Assembly: GCA_020740485.1 (NCBI GenBank)
Contig: DYMN01000011.1
Coordinates: 1-64,000, forward strand
Length of the DNA stretch: 64,000 nt
Direction: 5' to 3'
DNA from: Polaribacter sp.
Lineage (GTDB): Bacteria; Bacteroidota; Bacteroidia; Flavobacteriales; Flavobacteriaceae
The notes under the pieces are model-generated. The model was not told the origin of the DNA and did not search any database. It worked only from the letters and a program-made list of their open reading frames with translations. The position numbers and the translations under genes were made by a program. Shown here in pieces: positions 1 through 10,667 of the stretch (within the stretch, counting starts at the first letter, position 1; each line of letters opens with the position of its first letter).

Positions 1-2
1 AA

Positions 3-1556
3 CAACCCGATCAACCCCTTCATTTTTTTGACTGGAAATTGGATTTTCCTGAAATTATGAACGAACAAGTAGCAGACAAAGTGGGGTTTGATATTGTGAT
101 TGGAAATCCACCATATATAAAAGAATATACCAATAAAGATGCCTTTAATGGATTTAGAGAATCTGATTATTATCAAGGTAAAATGGATTTATGGTATGGC
201 TTTTCTTGTGTGATGATTGACAATCTTAAAGATAATGGAATACAATCATTTATAGCTCAAAATAATTGGATTACAAGTGCAGGAGCTTCTATATTAAGAT
301 TTAAATTATTAACTGAAACACAGCTTAAAAGTTTTGTTGATTTTGGAAATTATAAAGTATTCCAATCAGCAGGAATTCAGACCATGATATATGTGGTTCA
401 AAAGAAGAAATATGAAGCACCTTATTCATTAAAATATTCTGTTTTAATAGATGACAAAATTACTCAGAGTAAATTAAATGAATTTTTAAATTTTGATTTG
501 CAGAATCTATTTGCACAAAAATATATTTTCGAAGTTAAAGATGATATGATTTCTGACATGTCATTTTCATTTAATACGAATGAAGATGATATTATTTTAG
601 ATTTAATTGAAAATAAATCAAATTTTAAATTAAAGAAAGAAGAAATAATTCAAGGAATAGTTGGAGCTCCTGATAAAGCTTTCATTATTTCAAATGATGA
701 AAAAAACAATTTTTCAAGCACTGAAAAACAATTTATAAAGCCATATTTTACAAATTCAGACGGAGAAAGTTCAGATTCGATAATATACCTAAGTACAAAA
801 AACTTTAATAATAAAAACATTGATGACTTTCCAAACTTCAAAAAACATTTTGAAAAATACAAAGAAGAATTAATAAAAGCAAAAATTCAATATAAGACTC
901 CAAATAAAAAATATTATTATCTACATAGAGAAAGAGATGAAAGTTTTTTTATTAAGGGTGAAAAAATAATATGTCAAATTAGAGCACCAAAGGGCAAATT
1001 TTTATACACAAATAATGAATATTATGGTTCTAGGGCATTGAATATAATTAAGACAAAAAGGTTGTCTAATAAGTTCCTAAGTTTGCTTTACAATTCAAAC
1101 TTAATTAATTTTTGGTATAAAAGTAGAGGTGCTGTTCTAGGGAATTTAATGAAATATGATATTGGAACTTTATTGACTATTCCATTAATAAAACCAGCTG
1201 ATGTTTCAAAATTTATAATTCTAGTTGATTATCATCAGTATTTAAATAACCCCAATAATGAGCAAATACTATCACATACAGCTAATAAACGAGTAGCTAA
1301 TCATATTGAAGATATTATTAATGCAATGGTAAATGAGTTGTATTTTGAAAAACACATGAAAGATAATGAGCTTGATGTATTAGAATACTTAAATCCAAAA
1401 CCAATTGAAAGTTTAAATAAAAGTGAGCAATCAGAGATAATCAAAAACTTCTATTTGTGGTATCAAGAGCCACAAAATCCAGTAAGACAAGCTATTATGC
1501 TTGTTGATACAAGAAGTAAAGATATATTAGTAAAAATCAATAAAAACAGTTACTAG
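3..1556 (+). CDS. Type IIG (Eco57I-like) restriction-modification / N6-adenine methyltransferase, C-terminal part (5' end outside window)
   Basis: FDIVIGNPPYIKEY (NPPY motif IV); the frame is open to the window edge upstream of the listed TTG start (..QPDQPLHFFDWKLDFPEIM), so it is truncated by the window; C-terminal target-recognition-like region. Confidence 0.85.
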   Translation, partial: QPDQPLHFFDWKLDFPEIMNEQVADKVGFDIVIGNPPYIKEYTNKDAFNGFRESDYYQGKMDLWYGFSCVMIDNLKDNGIQSFIAQNNWITSAGASILRFKLLTETQLKSFVDFGNYKVFQSAGIQTMIYVVQKKKYEAPYSLKYSVLIDDKITQSKLNEFLNFDLQNLFAQKYIFEVKDDMISDMSFSFNTNEDDIILDLIENKSNFKLKKEEIIQGIVGAPDKAFIISNDEKNNFSSTEKQFIKPYFTNSDGESSDSIIYLSTKNFNNKNIDDFPNFKKHFEKYKEELIKAKIQYKTPNKKYYYLHRERDESFFIKGEKIICQIRAPKGKFLYTNNEYYGSRALNIIKTKRLSNKFLSLLYNSNLINFWYKSRGAVLGNLMKYDIGTLLTIPLIKPADVSKFIILVDYHQYLNNPNNEQILSHTANKRVANHIEDIINAMVNELYFEKHMKDNELDVLEYLNPKPIESLNKSEQSEIIKNFYLWYQEPQNPVRQAIMLVDTRSKDILVKINKNSY

Positions 1557-1557
1557 T

Positions 1558-3480
1558 ATGCCGAAAATTAAGTCAATTCAATTACATAATTATAAGTTTT
1601 TTAATGAACAAGAACCTATAAATTTAGAAGTAGATGGAGAATGCAAACATTTACTTTTATATGGAGAAAACGGCAGTGGTAAAAGCTCTATTTTTTGGGG
1701 TTTACATACACTTTTTGAATCTTCACTAAAAGAAGATGAAGTTATACAAATGTATTTTAAACATAGAGATGAAAGTGCAGAATCATTGGTAAATATTTAT
1801 GCTGAAAAAGTTGTTAGGAATGGTATTGATGATTATAATTCTTTCATAGAAGTTATTACAAATGAGGAGTTAAATAATGTTTACAGAGTTTCTTTGTTTG
1901 ATTTAAATATTAATCAAAATGAAAATGCACAATTAATTAATCAAACATCAGAATTTTTAAGTTACAAAGATTTGTTTGAATTCCAGAGGTTTTGGAATGG
2001 TAGACCAATGAATTTGGCTCAAATATTCATAAGTTCAGTACTTCCATTTTTAGAATTTCCTGAAAGTGAATTGATAAGAGGTAGAGAAAATGTTAAAATT
2101 ACAAATGCTTATCAAAAGTGGTGGGAAATAAGACATGTAGGACCAGGTAAGACATTTAACTATAAAGGAAATGAAATTCAGGTTTATAAAAATAGTTTAG
2201 AAAATATTGCGTTTGATAGATTTGTAAATGAATTTAATAGGAACATTGAAGATTTAATAGACTTCATAAATGTTAATGCACCATTAATAGTTAAGCAACT
2301 TGGTTATGATATTGATTTTAATTTAAAATATATAAAGCCATATTATAAAAAAGGAGATACAAGATATGAATGTGCAAATTTTGAGATTGAATTTTTGGTA
2401 ACTTCCTATTTGGGAGAGCCAATAACAATTAATAGACCTCAATCTTTTTTTAATGAAGCAAAAATTTCAGCTATTGCATTAGCTATTAAATTATCAGTTC
2501 TCAAGAGAAAATTTAATGATAGAGTTGAAATTCCAAAGTTTATTGTTTTTGATGATTTGATGATTAGTTTGGATATGAATAATAGAGATAGGCTAACAGA
2601 TTATATACTTAATCCTGACAATGATTTAATTTCAAAATATCAAGTTTTTATATTAACTCATGATAGAAGTTTGTTCAATTTTATTAAAGATAAAATCAAA
2701 AATACCGGCAAATCTAAAGAATGGGTATACAAGGAAGTTTATATTAATGAAGAAGCAAACAAACAAACACCTACTATTTACGATTCTCCCAATTTATTAA
2801 ATAAAGCTAAATATTATTTGCAAATTCATGATTACCCTGCTTGTGGAATTTATTTACGAACATATTGCGAAGAAGTTCTAGACAATTTATACCCTGACTC
2901 AATAAAATATGAAACTAAACCAAATGTTCATGGGTTATTAGAAACGCAGAAATTAAACTTAAATAGTAAAATAATTTATTTAGAGTCGTTTTGTAAAGAT
3001 GAAAACATAAATTACACTGATTTTAAAGACTTAAAGACCTATAAAAGTGTAATATTAAATTCTTTAGCTCATTATGATATTCATTCTCCACTTTATAAAG
3101 TTGAATTAGAAAAAGTACTTTTTGTAATAGAAAAACTTGGTCAATATAAAAAGGTTGAATTTAAAAAACAGAATAGCACTTTTACCATAGATTTTAAAAA
3201 AAATGATGGGACAATTTATACTTTAGGTATGACCATTAAAGATAAATTATATTTGATTGAAAATAATAATAAATTAAGACTTTCAAGTTATTGTAAAGCC
3301 AATATAACATACACAAATGACAATGGTGTTGAAACAAAAGGTATTGAAATAGAGAAAAGTTCAATTAAGGAAATTGTCTCTGAAACTTGTAAATTATTAG
3401 GCATTGAAAATAACATTATTTTAGAGGAGTGTTTAAAAGATAGGAATAAGGTAGTTGTTAAGGATTTAATTAATACATAA
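1558..3480 (+). CDS. AAA/ABC-type (RecF/SMC-like) ATPase, adjacent to type IIG R-M gene
   Basis: Walker A LLLYGENGSGKSS near N-terminus, Walker B/D-loop FIVFDDLMISLD, H-loop VFILTHDRS; starts 2 nt after the upstream stop; no long coiled coil; helical C-terminal domain. Confidence 0.75.
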   Translation: MPKIKSIQLHNYKFFNEQEPINLEVDGECKHLLLYGENGSGKSSIFWGLHTLFESSLKEDEVIQMYFKHRDESAESLVNIYAEKVVRNGIDDYNSFIEVITNEELNNVYRVSLFDLNINQNENAQLINQTSEFLSYKDLFEFQRFWNGRPMNLAQIFISSVLPFLEFPESELIRGRENVKITNAYQKWWEIRHVGPGKTFNYKGNEIQVYKNSLENIAFDRFVNEFNRNIEDLIDFINVNAPLIVKQLGYDIDFNLKYIKPYYKKGDTRYECANFEIEFLVTSYLGEPITINRPQSFFNEAKISAIALAIKLSVLKRKFNDRVEIPKFIVFDDLMISLDMNNRDRLTDYILNPDNDLISKYQVFILTHDRSLFNFIKDKIKNTGKSKEWVYKEVYINEEANKQTPTIYDSPNLLNKAKYYLQIHDYPACGIYLRTYCEEVLDNLYPDSIKYETKPNVHGLLETQKLNLNSKIIYLESFCKDENINYTDFKDLKTYKSVILNSLAHYDIHSPLYKVELEKVLFVIEKLGQYKKVEFKKQNSTFTIDFKKNDGTIYTLGMTIKDKLYLIENNNKLRLSSYCKANITYTNDNGVETKGIEIEKSSIKEIVSETCKLLGIENNIILEECLKDRNKVVVKDLINT

Positions 3481-3709
3481 ATTTCAATTTGAGTCAATCA
3501 TGGTAAAAATATTTAAAATATTTATTTTTGTATTTATTAAATACTAAAGTTTGACAATTAAACATTTTTTAATCAGCAAATTAAAAGAAAGGCAAATAAT
3601 GGTTGAAAATATAAAATTAAAGACCAAAACTCATTTAAAACTTTGCCATAGCTGAATTTGAAGAATATAAACTATCTAAATTAATACTATTGAAAAACTT
3701 CAAAAAACT

Positions 3710-4342
3710 ATGAAAAACTTCAATGTCACTTTTAAAAACAATAAATTGATTGATCAAAATACGGGGAAAGAAATACATCTTAAGCCAAATGGAATATTTA
3801 GTATTCAAGGAGACGAGGCCAATTTTCTTTCAAAAAATGTTTCTCAGGATGATTACAAACCACTTGATCAAGCTCAAAAACTGCTCAAACTTCAAAAGGA
3901 ATATAAAAATTTTAAATTGGAAAGAATCGCTAACAGTGAAAGTGTGCTTTATTTTAGAATAGGATTAGGCAAGATGAGAGAAGAGGACCAAGTGCGTGAA
4001 TTCCTATTCAGAGCCGTTTTAGAAGAAGATTTGTATATAAAATCCAAATCGGGAGACAAGTGGAATTTATGTGAATGTATTTGCAAAGCTGATAAATTGG
4101 TGGAAGGGGTTTTAGATTTCAACTTTGAACCTGTTTATGCGAGTAGTCTAAGCGAATTGTTTGCCAACGTAGTAAGTTCCTATTTCAATCAAAAAAGAGC
4201 TACCGCTTGCAATGCTTTTACCACTTTCTATTTTGAGTCTCAAAATGTTCCCCCAAGTTTAAATTGGATAAAACAGGAAGCCAAATTGAATTTGGATGTA
4301 AAAAGAACGGAAGTTATGAAACAAATAAAAGTTAAATTATGA
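3710..4342 (+). CDS. Hypothetical protein, first gene of McrBC operon
   Basis: 210-aa ORF overlapping the McrB start by ATGA (4339-4342), implying translational coupling; family not recognised. Confidence 0.6.
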   Translation: MKNFNVTFKNNKLIDQNTGKEIHLKPNGIFSIQGDEANFLSKNVSQDDYKPLDQAQKLLKLQKEYKNFKLERIANSESVLYFRIGLGKMREEDQVREFLFRAVLEEDLYIKSKSGDKWNLCECICKADKLVEGVLDFNFEPVYASSLSELFANVVSSYFNQKRATACNAFTTFYFESQNVPPSLNWIKQEAKLNLDVKRTEVMKQIKVKL

Positions 4343-7300
4343 CAAAGACATTTCACGAAGACATTTTTAAAAATTTATTAGCCTATAAAGAAACGCATCC
4401 TGATTTTGTATTTATACCAAGACAAAGAAATACTCAAAACAAGTTAAATGATGGTTTTTGGTTTCAAGGTACAGATAAATATGCTTTCGTAGGTTTAGTA
4501 AATAGTAGTGGCGGTGTCAATAAAACACGAAGTGTAGGGTTGGTTTTTTATCCTGTAGGCAATTATTTAGAATTTAGTTTTGAAATTGTTTTTAAGGGAG
4601 AAACTGATAAAGAATTGATTCTTTTATATCACAAATTGCGTGATGAAATAGGAGGATTCAATGAAAATGAATCTGAAAAGTTTAATAAATATGTGGGCGA
4701 AACAGAGGTTGATTACCAAGGGGTTTTTGATTTTTTAGATCAAAATTACAATAAAATTGTAAGGGTTTTTCAGGGCACAAAATACAGTGATTTAATTTTA
4801 AGTGAAGAAAAATTTAATGAATTAATTTTAAGAATTAATTCTTTTAGAAAAGATATTGCAAAGGATATAAATAAATTACTTATCAATCTCACTTGGAATA
4901 GCAAAGATTGGAAAGATGTAAGCATAGACCAAAGTAACCATAGTTGGGTTAAAGAAGGAGGAACGCCTTATGAAAGTTGGAATTTTTTAAAAGAAGCTGA
5001 AGGAAACACACATGAGCATATTTATGGCTATGCCAAATTTACTCACCAACCTAAAATAGAAGGAAAAAGCATTTTTATTTTTTACTCTCAAGACAATATT
5101 GTTGGTTTTTATGGAAATGGTCAATTAAAATCTATAACTAGATCAGGTCATATTATGAATTTACAAGGTGACCAATCCATGAGTTTTGTGTTAAAAAACA
5201 AAATTGAAAATGTTTTTCAAAATGGGTTTATGGAAAATAGTTTAAGAATTGGTCAAATTGGATTTAATTATTTAGAAAATAATGAATCAGTTATTAAAAT
5301 ATTGAATGAAGCCAGTAAAATTAATCCAGAACAATTTGATGAAATTGAAAATTTAAAGAAATGGTTTATTGAAAATTCTGGATACGAAGAAACCACACCA
5401 AAATACTGGATATTTCAAGGGAACCCCAACATTTATAATGTAGCAAGTACCTTAGAAGCAGGTGTGCTCACCACTTGGAAAGTGGCTGCACACAAAGAAA
5501 GTATCAAGATAGGCGATAAGGTCATACTATGGCTCACAGGGGCTAAAGCCGGTTGTTATGCCTTGGCTCAGGTAACCTCAGCAGTGGGTAAAATAGGAAA
5601 TAATCCCGAGGAAATAGATTATTACAAAACAGTTTATGACCCTCACGAAGATCGTGTAAACATCGAGATTGTAAAGAATTTTTACGGTAACCCCATTTTA
5701 TGGAATGACATAAAAGATATACCGGTTTTTTCAGATTTTAAAGGGGGAAATCAAGGTACCAATTTTAGTGCTACTGCTGAAGAATTCAATTATTTCAACC
5801 AATTAAATCAAGAAATACTACAGTCCCTAATTCAAATTTATTCGGAACATTGTATCAAAACAAATTGGTTAGACAATGAACTATATAAATTTATGTGGGC
5901 AAGGTGGCTTAACTCCCGTGCAGATTTTGATACTATTGGCAATGCCTTACTTTTTCAATTAGCCATAGATTCTCAAAACGAAGATTTCAATGGACAAAGA
6001 GGAGTTCAATTCCTCAGACAAGGGGCTCGCTATGATTTAAAAAGGTTTATCGGAATAGACGATATTAGTTATTTTAGAGAATTTAAAGAAGGCAAATCAC
6101 TTACAGAAATTGGTTTTGAAGATAGAAGCATGAGTTATCCGGTCATATCTTGTTGGCTTGCATCCTTTTTTCCGGAAAAGATTTACCCTGTAAGCCGTAC
6201 CTCTTTTGCCGAAGTGGTTAGAAATCTTTTTAATGCAAATTTAAATAACAGTGGTATAGCATTTATCGAAGGTTTGCAACCATATTGCAATCAGATTGAC
6301 AACGAGCTAAAAAAGAGCATAGCATATCAGAACGTACTAAAAGATAAATTAAAAATTAACCAACTAAACCAACTTGAATTCAATTGGGCAGTTCAAGATT
6401 TCTTATTATTTATAGATAGAAATCCAAATTTACTCACAAATCCATTACCAATTATCAAAAAAAATTCCAATACAATGAACGATCAACCACTCAATCAAAT
6501 CCTTTTTGGTCCTCCCGGTACCGGAAAAACATTTAACACCATCAATGAAGCATTAAAAATTGTAGATCCAGATTATTATAATCAATATGCAACAGATAGA
6601 GAAAAATTGAACAAGCGATTCAAAGAATTATTGATCAAAGATGCTGAAGAAAATAGTGGTCAAATAGGATTTTGTACATTTCATCAATCTTTTGGCTACG
6701 AAGATTTTGTTGAAGGCATCAAACCCAAAACTACTCCAAACCAAACTATTGTTTACGAAATTGAGGATGGTGTTTTCAAAAATATTTGCAGATTGGCAAC
6801 GATGAACAATAGCGTTCAAAAAATGAAAAAAGATAAAAAAATTTCATGGAATGAAGAACAGTTCAGAAAAGCCTCTTTTTATAAGCTCTCATTAGGTGAT
6901 TCCAGCAATCCATCGGACAACAATATCTATGAATTTTGTAGAGATAAAGGATATATATGTATCGGATTTGGACAAGACAACGATTTCAAAGGACTCAGCG
7001 AATCAGAAATCAATGCCAAATGCAAAGATTTGCAATTGGAATCAACTGCTGCTTCGCAAATGAATTATTTTATACATTACCTCAAAAAAAATAATTATAT
7101 ACTTATCAGTTTTGGTAATAGATATATTAGAGCTTTGGGAAAAGTAATTGGAGATTATGAATATTGGGCAGAGCCTCCTATCAGATATAATCATTTCAGA
7201 AAAGTAGAATGGTTGTTTGTAGATGAAATGATCCCCATCAATGAAATCTATGAAAGAGGTTTGTCACAAAAAACCATGTATAAAATTGACGAAAGTGTTC

Positions 7301-8016
7301 TACGAAAAGAATTTTTTGTAAAAGATGGGACAACAATAATGGAAGTCAAAGAAGAGGATAAAAATTTTGTATTGATAATTGACGAAATCAATAGAGGAAA
7401 TGTTTCTTCTATTTTTGGCGAACTCATAACCCTTATAGAAAAAGACAAACGAGAAGGAGCCAAAGAAGAATTGGAAGTCGTTTTGCCCTATTCAAAAAAA
7501 CCATTTAAAGTTCCACAAAATGTGTATCTCATAGGCACTATGAATACAGCAGATAGAAGTGTGGAGGCTTTAGATACTGCACTTAGGAGACGATTCAGTT
7601 TTAAAGAATTTCCACCTCAATCGCATCTCATTCAAACAGAAGGAGTGTCGGGGGAACACGAGGGAATAATAGATGGCATTTCTTTAGTAGCATTATTGGA
7701 TACAATTAACAATAGAATTGAAAAGTTGATAGACAAAGATCATCGCATCGGGCATTCTTATTTTCTAAAGGTTGATTCAAAAGAAAAATTAAAACAGGCT
7801 TTTAAAAATGAAATTATCCCGTTACTCGAAGAATATTTTTTCGGTGACTATGGTAAAATAGGATTAGTTCTGGGGAATACCTTTGTAGAAAAAAAACCCA
7901 ATGACTTTACATTTGCTAACTTCAGTGATTATGATACAGATATTCAGTCAGATCTGAAAGAAAAAGCCATTTATAGAATCAAAGATGCATCCGATTGGGA
8001 TTTTGTAAAGATATAA
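4339..8016 (+). CDS. mcrB: McrB-like AAA+ GTPase of a type IV restriction system, with EVE-like domain
   Basis: Walker A LFGPPGTGKTFNTI, Walker B FVLIIDEINRGNVSSIFGELITLIE, GTMNTADRSVEALDTALRRRFSF; EVE-like segment YWIFQGNPNIYNVASTL...GDKVILWLTGAKAGCYALAQV. Confidence 0.88.
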   Translation: MTKTFHEDIFKNLLAYKETHPDFVFIPRQRNTQNKLNDGFWFQGTDKYAFVGLVNSSGGVNKTRSVGLVFYPVGNYLEFSFEIVFKGETDKELILLYHKLRDEIGGFNENESEKFNKYVGETEVDYQGVFDFLDQNYNKIVRVFQGTKYSDLILSEEKFNELILRINSFRKDIAKDINKLLINLTWNSKDWKDVSIDQSNHSWVKEGGTPYESWNFLKEAEGNTHEHIYGYAKFTHQPKIEGKSIFIFYSQDNIVGFYGNGQLKSITRSGHIMNLQGDQSMSFVLKNKIENVFQNGFMENSLRIGQIGFNYLENNESVIKILNEASKINPEQFDEIENLKKWFIENSGYEETTPKYWIFQGNPNIYNVASTLEAGVLTTWKVAAHKESIKIGDKVILWLTGAKAGCYALAQVTSAVGKIGNNPEEIDYYKTVYDPHEDRVNIEIVKNFYGNPILWNDIKDIPVFSDFKGGNQGTNFSATAEEFNYFNQLNQEILQSLIQIYSEHCIKTNWLDNELYKFMWARWLNSRADFDTIGNALLFQLAIDSQNEDFNGQRGVQFLRQGARYDLKRFIGIDDISYFREFKEGKSLTEIGFEDRSMSYPVISCWLASFFPEKIYPVSRTSFAEVVRNLFNANLNNSGIAFIEGLQPYCNQIDNELKKSIAYQNVLKDKLKINQLNQLEFNWAVQDFLLFIDRNPNLLTNPLPIIKKNSNTMNDQPLNQILFGPPGTGKTFNTINEALKIVDPDYYNQYATDREKLNKRFKELLIKDAEENSGQIGFCTFHQSFGYEDFVEGIKPKTTPNQTIVYEIEDGVFKNICRLATMNNSVQKMKKDKKISWNEEQFRKASFYKLSLGDSSNPSDNNIYEFCRDKGYICIGFGQDNDFKGLSESEINAKCKDLQLESTAASQMNYFIHYLKKNNYILISFGNRYIRALGKVIGDYEYWAEPPIRYNHFRKVEWLFVDEMIPINEIYERGLSQKTMYKIDESVLRKEFFVKDGTTIMEVKEEDKNFVLIIDEINRGNVSSIFGELITLIEKDKREGAKEELEVVLPYSKKPFKVPQNVYLIGTMNTADRSVEALDTALRRRFSFKEFPPQSHLIQTEGVSGEHEGIIDGISLVALLDTINNRIEKLIDKDHRIGHSYFLKVDSKEKLKQAFKNEIIPLLEEYFFGDYGKIGLVLGNTFVEKKPNDFTFANFSDYDTDIQSDLKEKAIYRIKDASDWDFVKI

Positions 8017-8019
8017 CCT

Positions 8020-9282
8020 ATGGGAAGGCTGATAAGGGTTTTTGAATACGAAAAATTGACTGCTAAGTCTCGTTGCACCAAGGGTCAGGAATTGGGTACT
8101 AAAATCATTGATCGTTTGTGGCAGTATAATGACGCCCATGATAATAAATACTTTGAAGCCATAAGGCATGGAGTCAAATTTAAAAATTATGTAGGGGTTA
8201 TTCAAATAGGAGAAACCACCATAGAAATACTTCCCAAAACGGATAAAAATATCGTATCGGATACGGAAGAAAAAGAAATCTGGCATCATGTGTTGCTCAA
8301 GATGCTGGCTCAATGTAAAAAAGTGAAAGTGAATGCCGTTTCTCAAGCATCTTTAAAAAAGAAATACCATTCGTTATTAGATCTCTATTTTGAGCTTTTT
8401 GTAGATGAAGTCAATGGACTTTTACAACGTGGTTTGGTTAAAAATTACAATCAAAAAAGTAAAAATATTGGGGTATTAAAAGGGAGATTACTGTTTGAAA
8501 AGAATTTGCAACAGAACCTCATTCGTCAAGATAGATTTTACACCGCCCATCAAGTGTATGATTACAATCATTTGATCAATCAAATCCTGTTAAAGGCGAT
8601 TCATGTTCTAAAAAATATTTCAAATAATACCTATTTGTTAGATAGTATTAATAGAATTCTATTAAATTATCCTGAAGTACAATACATAGAAATCTCAAAA
8701 GCACATTTTGACAAAATCGTATTAAATCGAAAAAACACACCTTATGCAGAAGCTTTGAAAATAGCAAAAATGCTCATCCTCAACTATTCTCCCGACATCA
8801 AAGGAGGTGACGAAAATATGTTAGCCCTTCTTTTTGATATGAATAAACTATGGGAAGAATATATTTTCAGGATGTTGCAGAAGCATGAAAACGCTAATCT
8901 CAGCGTTAGTTTTCAAAATAGAGATAAATTTTGGGAAAATAAAATCATTAAACCCGATATTGTTCTCACTAAAAAAACAGAATCCGATAATGAAATGCTT
9001 GTAGAACATTTTATCATTGACACCAAATGGAAGGTTATGGATAAAATGGAACCCGATGATGAAGATTTAAAGCAGATATATGCCTATAATATGTATTGGG
9101 GTTCGGAAAAAAGTATGTTATTATACCCTTCATCTAAGCAATATAGCACAAAATTTGGTCGGTTTCACAAAGGTAGAAGCAACGAAAATCAATGCAAATT
9201 AGGGTTTGTGAAAGTAATGAACACAAACACCTTAAATCTAAATATTGGAGAGGAAATACTTCAAATGTTAGGGGTTTTTTGA
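8020..9282 (+). CDS. mcrC: McrC-like nuclease subunit of type IV restriction system
   Basis: McrC-like N-terminus (VGVIQIGETTIEILPK) and PD-(D/E)xK-like IKPDIVL...HFIIDTKWK; 3 nt downstream of mcrB. Confidence 0.85.
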   Translation: MGRLIRVFEYEKLTAKSRCTKGQELGTKIIDRLWQYNDAHDNKYFEAIRHGVKFKNYVGVIQIGETTIEILPKTDKNIVSDTEEKEIWHHVLLKMLAQCKKVKVNAVSQASLKKKYHSLLDLYFELFVDEVNGLLQRGLVKNYNQKSKNIGVLKGRLLFEKNLQQNLIRQDRFYTAHQVYDYNHLINQILLKAIHVLKNISNNTYLLDSINRILLNYPEVQYIEISKAHFDKIVLNRKNTPYAEALKIAKMLILNYSPDIKGGDENMLALLFDMNKLWEEYIFRMLQKHENANLSVSFQNRDKFWENKIIKPDIVLTKKTESDNEMLVEHFIIDTKWKVMDKMEPDDEDLKQIYAYNMYWGSEKSMLLYPSSKQYSTKFGRFHKGRSNENQCKLGFVKVMNTNTLNLNIGEEILQMLGVF

Positions 9283-9474
9283 TACTTACTCAACTATGTC
9301 AAAGTTCTCAACTTTGTAAATGTTTTCAAAGAATGCACCAAAACAATGTAATATCTATAATTTGGGTTAAACACATTTTAAAGGCAGGTTAATACATTTT
9401 TTTATAGGAATCATTTACTATCATTGACTTCTTTTTGTTACTTTTGATTTTAATAATTTTATAAATTAAATCAT

Positions 9475-10563
9475 TTGCTATTTATGTTTACAAAAAGTAT
9501 ATATCCCCACGATTTAAATCTCTTCAGTGATTATAAACCCCCTTCAGAAAGAATTGATCAAATAGAGGAAGACGGCTCAAACGTATCAATTATTGTAAGA
9601 GAAAATTTAATTAACTTTTTGAGATTAAAATTTTTTACCGAAAAATTAGGCAAAAAATATAGTTATGATTCCTTTAAAAGAATTTTATTATACCATGTTT
9701 TTGATTCTGATAATGAAACTTTTAACAAAATAAAAACTTTTATTAATGAATTTTTCATAAGTGAAACTAAATGTTTTTTTTTGGTGGAAGATTTAGGCCC
9801 AAAAAATTATCTTTATGCTCAATTTTTTGCAGACAACTCACTTATTCCCTATCAAATTAATAATTTAATTTTGTTGTACAGAGCCGAAATAACAATTAAT
9901 AAAAAACCCTATGCTGACTATGCCAAAGCTCTGTACAATACGGATATTGTTGATTTAGGTCAAATTGAATCCAATTTAAATACACTTATTGCTGACATTA
10001 TTAAGTTTTCTGCCATTGATTTGATGTTAGATTTCAAATTTAGTGAACACAAAAAAACCGATATTGATTTTGATTTCAATCGTTACTTGTTTCACACTTT
10101 AATAACGGAAAAATCACAATTGCAATTATACCAACAATCGGTTCTAAATTGGTTGATGTATGTCAGTCAAAATCTTAAAATGTATTTGCATTTAACGCAT
10201 GAACTTCCCCTTTTTACACAAGTCATACAATGGATAAAAGAAGAAATTAATAACGCAGGACTAGATTTATTTAACCAAGATTATCCTAAATTCATTTTCC
10301 GTGACTACAAATCCTACAAATTATTCCATTCCATAGTAGTTCATTTCAAATACATTCCCCAGGTCAGTTATCTTTACAGACAAATGAATGAAAAAGAAAA
10401 CCCACGCTTAATAGTGGCAGGCATCAAAGATTTCATTTTATGGTTCAATGAAGAAAACTATGATATCCAATTAAATGAAAGTTTAAAAACCTTTGAACAA
10501 AGCCACACCTTTGACAGAGAAGCATTTTATACGTATGCAAAAAACCTGATAATCAAAGATTAA
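9475..10563 (+). CDS. Hypothetical protein
   Basis: 362-aa ORF on the same strand after McrC; no family recognised. Confidence 0.5.
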   Translation: MLFMFTKSIYPHDLNLFSDYKPPSERIDQIEEDGSNVSIIVRENLINFLRLKFFTEKLGKKYSYDSFKRILLYHVFDSDNETFNKIKTFINEFFISETKCFFLVEDLGPKNYLYAQFFADNSLIPYQINNLILLYRAEITINKKPYADYAKALYNTDIVDLGQIESNLNTLIADIIKFSAIDLMLDFKFSEHKKTDIDFDFNRYLFHTLITEKSQLQLYQQSVLNWLMYVSQNLKMYLHLTHELPLFTQVIQWIKEEINNAGLDLFNQDYPKFIFRDYKSYKLFHSIVVHFKYIPQVSYLYRQMNEKENPRLIVAGIKDFILWFNEENYDIQLNESLKTFEQSHTFDREAFYTYAKNLIIKD

Positions 10564-10667
10564 CAAACCTGTTAGGAAATTCACCATTATTGTCCAAAGA
10601 TTCTCCGGAAGTGTCCAACTCAAAAAAAACCTATATTTTACATTTGCCCTGAATTTAATATTCAAGG

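Noticed and set aside
9475-10563. RteC-type conjugative-transposon regulator
   Set aside because: I considered this from length and the Bacteroidota context, but could not find convincing RteC motifs; left as hypothetical. No integrase or tra genes are in the window.
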